A DNA stretch of 58,975 nt from Actinomycetota bacterium (lineage in GTDB: Bacteria; Actinomycetota; Acidimicrobiia; IMCC26256; PALSA-610): contig SXIR01000170.1 of the NCBI GenBank assembly GCA_005772765.1, positions 1 through 58,975 of the forward strand, given 5' to 3'. Each line of letters begins with the position of its first letter. Positions within the stretch are counted from its first letter, which is position 1. A program made the translations under genes and the position numbers. Below, in pieces: positions 44,663 through 53,200 of this stretch. Under the pieces are notes generated by a model. The model ran no database searches and was not told the DNA's origin. It saw nothing but the letters and a program-made list of their open reading frames with translations.

Positions 44663-45531
44663 GTGGGACCGGGCGTTCGCTCAAGTCGCGAGTGTGGCGC
44701 GCCGCGCAACCCATTGCGATCGCGGCCGGTCAGTGGAACGCCCAGCAGCGCGTCTTGCCCGATTTCTTGATCATCGGGGCGCAACGTTGTGGCACGACAT
44801 CGTTACACGAGTGGTTGGCCCGCCATGATGCCGTGCGATTTCCCCGTTTGGGCAAGGGCGTTCACTACTTCGACACGGCGTCGCATCGCGGCGAGCGTTG
44901 GTATCGAGCGCACTTTCCGACCCGACGATCGATCGATCAGCTGCGGCGTGAGCACGGCGCCGCCGCAGTTGGTGAGGCGAGCCCGTACTACCTGTTCCAT
45001 CCGGCGGTCCCTGAGCGCGTCGCCGCGCTCGACGCCGAGATTCGCTTCATCGTCGTTCTGCGCGACCCGGTGAGCCGAGCGTGGTCGCACTATCTCCACG
45101 AAGTGCGGCGAGGACACGAGCACCGCACGTTCGAAGCTGCGATCAAGGCCGAGGCCGACGCGGTGGACCAGGTCCCGGCGTCGGATCTTGGCCGGCGTGG
45201 GTTCGTTTCGTACGAACACCAACATCATTCCTACGTCGCTCGTGGCCGTTACGCGGAACAGTTGGCGCGTTGGTTCGACGTCGTTGGGCGCGAACGCGGA
45301 CTCGTGCTCGTGAACCACGAGCTCTTCGCTTCCGACGGCTCGGGCGGGAAAGCTGTCCTCGAATTCCTCGGATTGCCTGCTGCCGACCTCGGTGCGTTCC
45401 CGCGTGAGAACGCGACGACCGGCGGGTCGATGTCGGACGAAGCGCGGGCGTTGCTGACGGAGCGGTTTGCCGACGAGGCGATGCGAACGAGCGAGATCCT
45501 CGGTCGTGAGATCGCGTGGTCATCGCGATGA
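44659..45531 (+). CDS. Sulfotransferase domain protein
   Basis: PDFLIIGAQRCGTTSLHEWLARHDAV, VGEASPYYLFHP, IVVLRDPVSRAWSHYLHEV. Confidence 0.88.
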   Translation: MSGTGRSLKSRVWRAAQPIAIAAGQWNAQQRVLPDFLIIGAQRCGTTSLHEWLARHDAVRFPRLGKGVHYFDTASHRGERWYRAHFPTRRSIDQLRREHGAAAVGEASPYYLFHPAVPERVAALDAEIRFIVVLRDPVSRAWSHYLHEVRRGHEHRTFEAAIKAEADAVDQVPASDLGRRGFVSYEHQHHSYVARGRYAEQLARWFDVVGRERGLVLVNHELFASDGSGGKAVLEFLGLPAADLGAFPRENATTGGSMSDEARALLTERFADEAMRTSEILGREIAWSSR

Positions 45532-47114
45532 GCACCAACGCGACCCGCAAGCTTGCGCGCGGCGGCGCGCTCAACTTCATTGGCCTGGTGTACTACGGCC
45601 TCGCCAACCTCGTGCTGGTCGTCGTCATTTCTCGCGAACTTGGGCCGAGTAGCGCCGGCGTGCTGCTCACCACGATCGCGGTCTTCAACATCGTGCAGCG
45701 AGCGCTCCTGTTGGGTGCCGACCTTGGGTTGGTCCGCACGATCTCGCGGTGGCTTGCCGTCGGACGACGTCGCGACGTCGAACATCTCTGGACCCCGGTG
45801 GGAGTTCCGCTGGTCTTCCTCAGTCTCGTGGCAGGTGCCGCGATCTGGACCTGGGCGGAGCCTCTCGCTCGCCTCGTCGGCGACCGCGATATCGCGCTCA
45901 CCGCCCAGCTGCGTGCCGTCGCACCGATCCTGCCATGCGCCGTCATCTATCAAGCGCTCGAAGCCGCGTCCCGCGGCTACGGCACGTTTTTTCCTTCCTT
46001 CGTCGTCGAGAAAGTCGGCAAGGTCACGCTGCAACTCGGCGCGGTTGGGTTCCTTGCGTCACAGAACGCACGACCGCGTTATCTCGCCCTCGGGTGGGCG
46101 CTTCCGTTCGTACTCGGCGCGGTGGTGTTGTTCGTCTGGGTGCAAGTGCTGCAGCGGAACAGTCGAGGCGAACACCGGGTTCACGGCGACGATGACCTCG
46201 TCCCGGAGGCGACGATGGGGCGCGTGGCCGGTGAGTTCTGGCGTTTCTCGGCCCCGCGTGCGCCGGCCGGTGTGTTCCAGTCGGCGCAACTCTGGAGCGA
46301 TTCGGTGCTGGTCGGTGCGCTGGCAGCGGGCGCGACTGCCTCGGGCTCGACGACCGCGGCGGGGATCTATTCGGCCGGGACCCGCTTCCTCATCATTGCG
46401 AGCTTCGTGCAACTTGCCATCGGGCAGGCGCTCCAACCGTTGATCAGTGCGGCCCTGGCGCGTCGCGACGACGGCACGGCGCAGAGCGTGTTCCAAGCGT
46501 CGACTGGGTGGACCGTGCTCTTCACGTGGCCAGTACTGATCGGCATCATGGGTTTCGCGCCGGCGTTGCTCGGGATCTACGGCGACGAGTATCGCGCCGC
46601 GTCGAGCGCGCTTGTGGTGCTCGGTGCCGCGTGGCTCGTCGCGACCGGCTGCGGCGCGGTCGACAGCGTTCTGTTGATGTCAGGTCGCAGCGCGATGACG
46701 ACGATCAACTCGGGGGTGGCGGTCGCGCTGAACATTTCGTTGTCGTTCTTGTTGATTCCTGATCACGGAATGCTCGGCGCCGCGATCGCATGGGGTGTCA
46801 GCCTCGTGTGGAACAACGTGATGCCGCTCCTGCAGGTCCGGCACTATCTCCACATGGCGCCGTGGGGGCCGTCCATGCGACGCGTCATCGTCCCGCTGGC
46901 TGCCTACTCGGCGGTGATCGTCGGCGCTCGTGCCGCGTTCGGCGCCACGTTGATCGTCGCGGCCGGCGCCGCGGTTGTAGGTTTGATCGTGTTCGTCGCG
47001 CTGGTGCGACCGCGACGCGATGCGTTGCAGTTGGCCGAACTGGCGGCAGGGTTACGACGTCGCCGCACTCCCGGTGCGAACGCCGTAACCCAATCGGATG
47101 CCGCGCGCGATTGA
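45528..47114 (+). CDS. Polysaccharide flippase (Wzx/oligosaccharyl-lipid flippase family)
   Basis: MSTNATRKLARGGALNFIGLVYYGLANLVLVVVISRELGPSSAGVLLTTIAVFNIVQRALLLGADLGLVRTISRW; 12+ TMs. Confidence 0.88.
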   Translation: MSTNATRKLARGGALNFIGLVYYGLANLVLVVVISRELGPSSAGVLLTTIAVFNIVQRALLLGADLGLVRTISRWLAVGRRRDVEHLWTPVGVPLVFLSLVAGAAIWTWAEPLARLVGDRDIALTAQLRAVAPILPCAVIYQALEAASRGYGTFFPSFVVEKVGKVTLQLGAVGFLASQNARPRYLALGWALPFVLGAVVLFVWVQVLQRNSRGEHRVHGDDDLVPEATMGRVAGEFWRFSAPRAPAGVFQSAQLWSDSVLVGALAAGATASGSTTAAGIYSAGTRFLIIASFVQLAIGQALQPLISAALARRDDGTAQSVFQASTGWTVLFTWPVLIGIMGFAPALLGIYGDEYRAASSALVVLGAAWLVATGCGAVDSVLLMSGRSAMTTINSGVAVALNISLSFLLIPDHGMLGAAIAWGVSLVWNNVMPLLQVRHYLHMAPWGPSMRRVIVPLAAYSAVIVGARAAFGATLIVAAGAAVVGLIVFVALVRPRRDALQLAELAAGLRRRRTPGANAVTQSDAARD

Positions 47115-47119
47115 ACCTG

Positions 47120-47138
47120 GCTCGGTGCGCCGCCGAGC
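47120..47138. terminator. Hairpin filling the 24-nt gap between convergent genes
   Basis: GCTCGG-N7-CCGAGC. Confidence 0.35.
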
Positions 47139-50100
47139 TCAGACGTAAGTGAAGAGCACTCGTGCGCTTCCCGTGCGGTCGTAGTGCTCGACGACGACGG
47201 TGTGCGCACCTGCGGTCATCATGTATTGCGTGCTGTACGACGTTGGGAGGTGGTCCGACCAGCCGTTCAGCACGAGCACGCCGTCGATCCACAAACGGAT
47301 GCCGTCATCGCCTCGGATCGTGAAGGTGTACTGCCGGGCCGCGAACGTGTCGGTGCGGGTGTATCGCGTGGAGAAGTTGTCGACTGGCAAGCCGGAGTTC
47401 GGGGGTGCGCCGGCCCACGTCTCGTTGATCGTGGCGTCACAGCCGGATGTCGTGGGTATGCCACCCAAGGTCGGATTGGCGTAGTACTCCACCCGGAACG
47501 AGGTTGTCGCACACGCAGGCACCGGCACCGGCGCGTGCTGGAGCCGAGCGACGGCGCGCCCTGTCCGTTCGTAGTACTCCATGACGACGGTGTGATTTCC
47601 TGCAGTGAGGTTCGTTGTTGCCGCGAAGGTCGCAGGTGTCGTTCGGTCGTTCCATTGGTCGATCAGCACTGTGCCGTCGACGATGAGGCGAACGCCGTCG
47701 GACGCGCTGACCCAGAAGGTATGTGGGCCGGCGGGGTACGTCTGGGTGCCTGTCCAGCGGGCCGAGAAGTTGTCGGCTGGGCTGCCGAGGGCCGAGGGCC
47801 CGCTCCACGCCCAGTCATAGGCGGGTGGTGCGACCTCGCACCCGGTCGCCGGGGTCCCGCTCAACGTTCGGCCGACGTAGTACTCCGCCCGATACGTGCC
47901 GAGGGCGCAACCGGCAGCGACGAACGCAACTTGGTAGGTGGCATTGTTGGCGGGCGCGGTGATGGTGTGCGTTCGAGCGCCGCCGTCCGACCAACTCGCG
48001 AATGAGTAGGACGCGCCCGCGATCGTTTGCGGCGTCGCGGCACCGACCGACAGGGCGCTGCCGACGATCACCCGGTGGGTGACCGGGGACGGGCTCGTTG
48101 TCGCGCCGACTGTGACCTCGAGCCCGACGGGAGTCGAGGTGAACAGCAGGTCGACGGTGCGTGGGTCGAGCCGTCGACTCACGGTGGTCGACAACCCGCC
48201 GGCGTCCGTCGCGGTCAGGCGGAGTTCGAGGTGTGACGGATACTCATGGTCCGGCGCGGCGAAGCTCCCACTCGCGACGCCGGGCCAGGATCCGAACTGG
48301 TGCTCGTGGCAGTTCGACGGACAGTGCTGCATGATCAACTCCCACGACAACGACGTGGGCGGGAGCGCGCCCTGTTGCGCGTCCGTGGCCGCGCCGCTGA
48401 ACGACACGAGGTCGCCGACCGCCCAGGTGCTCGCAGCCAATGGTGTTGTGATGGTCGGAACCGGGGGAGTATTGCCCGGCGACACGGTCACCGTCGCCAG
48501 CGAACTGGCCCCACGGGTGTCCGTGACGCGGACCTGAACCTGGACCGTGCCTGCGACGGTGTAGGTCGCCGATGGGCTCACGCTCGTCGCGTCGTCGAAC
48601 TCGCCGTCGGCGTCGAGATCCCAGGCGTAGGTGAGGGGGAGATCGCCGTCGGGATCACTCGACGTCGACGCGTCGAATTGCACCGTGAGCGGCACCGCGC
48701 CTGACTGCGGGCTTGCCATTGCCGCCGCGATCGGTGGCGTGTTGCCCGTGTAGCTGATGCGGTGGAGCGTGCCACCCTCGATGTCGAGGTAGTAGAGGTT
48801 GCCATCCGGGCCCGTCTGGAGCCAGGTCGGACCGACCGCGCCCGATTCGAACTTGACGATTGCCGCCGGATTGGGTTCGCCGTTGGCGTCGGGGGTCATG
48901 GCCCAGATACAGCCGCGGCTGTAATCGGCGAAGAACAATGCGTTCCGGTACGGCGCCGGCCACGTCGGGTTGGCGACGAATGCGACGCCGGTGCTCGAAC
49001 TCGACCCGACCGGGCAACCATCTCCCGGTACGACCGGATCACTGTGACGGTACGTGAAATGCGGCGCGACGACGCCGCTGGTGCCTTGCGCGTAGAGCGT
49101 CTCGCACACACTCAGGTCGGCACCGTCGTAGCCCGCTTGGCGCCCGACGCCCTCGTAACACGGCCAGCCGTAGTTCTCCGCAATGCCGCCCGTGCCACCG
49201 GGGATCTTGTTGATTTCTTCCCAGGTCTGCCAGCCCACATCGCCGAAGTAGATGTCGCTCGTCCCGGGCCGGAAGGTGAAGCGCAGCGGGTTGCGCATGC
49301 CGTAGGCCCAGATCCGCCGCCGGTTCGGGTCGGTGCTGTTGATCATCGGGTTCCCGGGCGCGCCTTCGCCGGTGTCGGGGTCGATACGAATGATCGTGCC
49401 GTCGAGCGACGCGTTCTCGTTCAGGGCTCGACGCGGGGATTGCGACCGCAACGCACCGCCCTTTGCCGTCGGCGGCGTGAGGTTGGTACCGGCCGCGCTG
49501 GGTGGGTCGCCGCAGATGTTCTGCGTTTGGCCGTAGTCGATGGCGAGGTACCCAGCGCCGTCGCCGCCGCTCGCGTACAGGTAACCGTCGGGACCGAACT
49601 GCAACGACCCGATGGTGTGGGTCGAAAACTGGATACACCAGTCGTTGACCAGTACCTGTTCAGCTGTCGCGGTGTTGCCGCTCAGCGTCAGCTTCGAGAG
49701 CCGCGCGCTCGCGATGCAGCCGCCGGTGTTGATCCCGGGCGGCGTTGGGCAGTCGTCCCACTGCTTCGGCGGAACGCCCCAACGCGGCGCGGTGCCGCCG
49801 ATTGCGGCGTCGAACGTGTACAAGACGTAGAGGTAGGGACGGGTTGGGAACTGCGGGTCGAGCGCGAGCCCGAGTAATCCTCGGTCGTACTGGTTGTAGA
49901 CGCTCACCGAGAGGTCCATCACCGTCGTTGCGGTGTTGTCCGCGAGGTTGTCGTAGACCTTCACGACGCCCGTGCGGTCGCCGACGAAGACGCGACCATC
50001 GGGCGCGAACGCCAACGCGCCGGGAAAGTTCAAGCCCGTTTTGACGACGGTATCGGAGAACCCCGGTGGCAGACTCGGTGCCGCCAACGCTGCGTCCTGG

Positions 50101-50174
50101 CCGACGACGACCGGAACCAGTGCTGCGAGCGCGACTGCGCAAGCCGCGACGAAGGTCGTGCGCCCGTAGGACAT
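47139..50174 (-). CDS. Secreted PQQ-dependent glucose/sorbosone dehydrogenase-like propeller + PKD domain + two PA14-like domains
   Basis: Signal peptide; LNFPGALAFAPDGRVFVGDRTGVVKVYDN...RGLLGLALDPQF...GGDGAGY...GTIIRIDPDTGEGAPGNP...RRRIWAYGMRNPLRFTF; SSDPDGDLPLTYAWDLDADGEFDDA; VSASDGVRLIVDGTVLIDQW and IRGDDGIRLWIDGVLVLNGW. Confidence 0.85.
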   Translation of the reverse strand: MSYGRTTFVAACAVALAALVPVVVGQDAALAAPSLPPGFSDTVVKTGLNFPGALAFAPDGRVFVGDRTGVVKVYDNLADNTATTVMDLSVSVYNQYDRGLLGLALDPQFPTRPYLYVLYTFDAAIGGTAPRWGVPPKQWDDCPTPPGINTGGCIASARLSKLTLSGNTATAEQVLVNDWCIQFSTHTIGSLQFGPDGYLYASGGDGAGYLAIDYGQTQNICGDPPSAAGTNLTPPTAKGGALRSQSPRRALNENASLDGTIIRIDPDTGEGAPGNPMINSTDPNRRRIWAYGMRNPLRFTFRPGTSDIYFGDVGWQTWEEINKIPGGTGGIAENYGWPCYEGVGRQAGYDGADLSVCETLYAQGTSGVVAPHFTYRHSDPVVPGDGCPVGSSSSTGVAFVANPTWPAPYRNALFFADYSRGCIWAMTPDANGEPNPAAIVKFESGAVGPTWLQTGPDGNLYYLDIEGGTLHRISYTGNTPPIAAAMASPQSGAVPLTVQFDASTSSDPDGDLPLTYAWDLDADGEFDDATSVSPSATYTVAGTVQVQVRVTDTRGASSLATVTVSPGNTPPVPTITTPLAASTWAVGDLVSFSGAATDAQQGALPPTSLSWELIMQHCPSNCHEHQFGSWPGVASGSFAAPDHEYPSHLELRLTATDAGGLSTTVSRRLDPRTVDLLFTSTPVGLEVTVGATTSPSPVTHRVIVGSALSVGAATPQTIAGASYSFASWSDGGARTHTITAPANNATYQVAFVAAGCALGTYRAEYYVGRTLSGTPATGCEVAPPAYDWAWSGPSALGSPADNFSARWTGTQTYPAGPHTFWVSASDGVRLIVDGTVLIDQWNDRTTPATFAATTNLTAGNHTVVMEYYERTGRAVARLQHAPVPVPACATTSFRVEYYANPTLGGIPTTSGCDATINETWAGAPPNSGLPVDNFSTRYTRTDTFAARQYTFTIRGDDGIRLWIDGVLVLNGWSDHLPTSYSTQYMMTAGAHTVVVEHYDRTGSARVLFTYV

Positions 50175-50240
50175 CCATCCCCCGATGTGTCAATCCGTGG
50201 CCCGGACGCGACCAGCCTCGCGCCGGGTGATGCTGGTGCT

Positions 50241-53200
50241 TCAGGTGATCGAAGATCCGATCATCCGGATCCTTCGATTGTTGCGGTCGGCGAAGAGCAA
50301 CGATCCGTCGGGCGCGAACGTCACACCGAAGGTTCGGTTGATGAGCGCGTAGGTGCCCGGCAGCCCGTTCCCCGACGAGCCACCCGTTCCGGCGCCCGCG
50401 ATCGTGGAGATCACTTGCGACGTCAGGTCGATCGACCGGATGCGGTTGTTGAAGAAGTCCGAGAACACCAACGTCGTGCCGTCCGCGGACAACTCGAGGT
50501 CGCTCGGTTGGTAGATGTCGGCGAAGGCGGCCGGGATGCCATCGCCGTTGTACCCGGCAATGCCGGTACCGGCGATCGTGCTCACGAGCCCGCTCGCTGC
50601 CTCGACGAAACGGATGCGGTTGTTGCGGTAGTCGGCGATGTACAGGTTGCCCGCCGCGTCGGGAACCACCGCGTACGGTTCCCAGATGGTCGTCGCGAGT
50701 GCATCGAGGCCGTCGCCGTTGTAGCCGGTGCCGCCGTTGCCGACCGCAGTGGAGATAACGCCGGTTGCCGCGGTGACCTTGCGGATCCGGTTGTTCGCTC
50801 GGTCAGCGATGAACAGGTTGTCGTTGGCGTCGAAGCTGATTCCGGCCGGGTTCCGCAGCCGGGCGCTCGTTGCTGCGCCGCCGTCACCAGTGAAGCCAGA
50901 ACTGCCGGTTCCGGCGACCGCCGTGATGACACCGGTTGCCGCGGTGACCTTGCGGACGACGTGGTTGTTGGTATCGGCGATGTAGAGGTCGCCGTTGGAT
51001 GCGATTGCCAAACCTTGCGGGCCGCGCATCTGCGCCGCGACCGCAGGGCCGCCGTTGCCGAGGTACCCGGCCGTGCCGGTGCCCGCGTACGTCGTGACGT
51101 TGCCGGTGATTGCGTCGATTCGCCGAACCTTGTTGTTGCCCGAGTCCGCGTAGTACACGTTGCCCGCGGCGTCGGTGACAACCTTGCTCGGCGTGTTCAT
51201 CGACGATTGCGTCGCGGGCACGTTGTCGCTGCCGGTGCCGGTGGCGCCATTGCCGCCGAAGATGCTGACCATCGTTTGACCGCAGCTCGTTGCCGCATAG
51301 TTCGTCGCCATGTCGAACAATGCGTACATCGTCGTCGACCAGGCCGATGGCGCTGGATTGGTACCCGGGAACCCGATGCGACACCCCGGTGCTGGGGTTC
51401 CGTCGTACAGCAGGTCTTGGGGTCGGTAGGCAAAGATCGTCGGGTTGCCCGCAACCGTCGCGACGACATCCGCAGTCGTCGCCGGAACGCCCCAGGCCGT
51501 GCTGCGATTCAAACCGGTCGCGTCGATCGTGATGGCCCCCGAGCGAGCCGCTGCCAATGGGTGAGTCGGCTGGGTAATCGTGATCTGCGCCGCGGTGGTG
51601 AGGCCACGATCGGCCGCGCCCGCGCCCGTCATGCGCATGAGGTCGTACATCGAGTGTTTGAACACGATGACCGGTTCTTGGACGTCACGCAGGCGGGTCC
51701 CGAGCGCCGAAGTGATCACCGACGAGGACAACACCACGAGGCGCTTGCCGGGGGTGTTCGCCGCTTGCACCGTGTTGTCATCCGCGACGGTCACCGTGTA
51801 GCCGCGAGCGATGAGTCGGCTGCGAACCGCCGTTTCCGCGGGTGTGAGCGCGGCGGGCGTGGGCACGACGAGCAAGACGTCGCCGCTGTTCGGAGGTGCC
51901 GTCATGTTGTGGGTGATCGACTGCGCCGCAACGACCGGGTTGCCGTTGTGGTTGCCGCCTGCCGTGAAGGTGACGCGCGGCTGCTCGCCGAACAAGCCGA
52001 TCACCGGCGCGGTGAAGTCGCAGCGGTACAAGGCGTTCGGCGCGATTGTCTGCGGGGCTGCGCAGTTGCCTTGTCCGTGGAGGTCGCCGAACAAGTCGGT
52101 GGTCAAGGATGACAGTTCGATCGGTTGGTGCAGGTCGAGGTTCATGACCGTGATCGAGTACTGCACGTCGGCGCCAGGGACCGGCACCTGCGTCATGGTG
52201 CCGACGACGCGAATGCGCAACCACGACGACGGAGCGTCGATGATCTCGACACCCGAGCGATCCGAACCCGAGATGGTCGCGCCGTTGGCGGTGCCCGACG
52301 CCGTGGAAACCGACGAGAGCACGGTGCCTTCGATGGTGCCATTGATCTGTTCAGGTACCGAGCACGAGTAGGTCGTGCCTGGACCAAGGAGTTGCGGTAC
52401 CGCGCACGTCCCGACGCCGTTGAGGTTGCCGAGCGAGGTGTCGTTCAGCGTCGTGACGTTGATGTCTCGATCGCTGAACGTGTTCTTCAGTGTGATGGTG
52501 TGCGTCGTGGGCCCACCTGGGTCGACAACGAAGAACGGGTAGGAATATTTTCGGACCTTCAAGCCCGGGGTGGGCGCAGCAAACTGTGCGTAGCCGCCGT
52601 GCGCGACACCACCGAACAACGTTCCATCATGGCCTGCGAGCAAACCGACTGGCGTGGTCTCGAGGGTCAGGACGCCACGGAACCCGTTCGTGGTCGGGTT
52701 CCACGACAGCGCACTGCCGTCGAGGGGACTGAGCGCGGCGACCTGGAAGCGGTCTTCGGTGTCGGTCTCGGTTTCGAGGTATCGGAAGTGGCCGCCGATG
52801 TAGACCGCGTCGGTGGTATAGGCGACGGCTTCGATCGTGTCGCCGATCTTCTTGTACCACTCGACGGCGACACCCGCGCCGCCGGCTACGGGGAACTGCA
52901 CGGCAGTGTCACACGCCGTGAAGTAGTGATGGCCGGACGTGACGATCACCATCTTCTGACCGTCGGGTGAAATGGAGACGTCGCGCATCCAGCCCTTGCG
53001 GCCCGATGAGCACGGCACGTCGAAGAATGGCGTGGTCCAGCCGTTGACTTCCGCGGTGAGACCGGTCAAGTCGATCTGGGCGATCATCGGACGTTCGATG
53101 CCGTCGACGTATCGGAAGTTGCCGATGACGACGAGGGTCGCAGCGTCGGGGGTGATGTCCATGGCGCGAACCTCTGCGGTTGGCGCGAGGTCGTTGGTGG

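Noticed and set aside
50300-51260. Regular ~170-bp repeats resembling a repeat array/CRISPR
   Set aside because: They are coding NHL propeller blades in the minus-strand protein, not identical short repeats with unique spacers.
50187-52112. 641-aa plus-strand ORF
   Set aside because: Antisense to the NHL/propeller gene.
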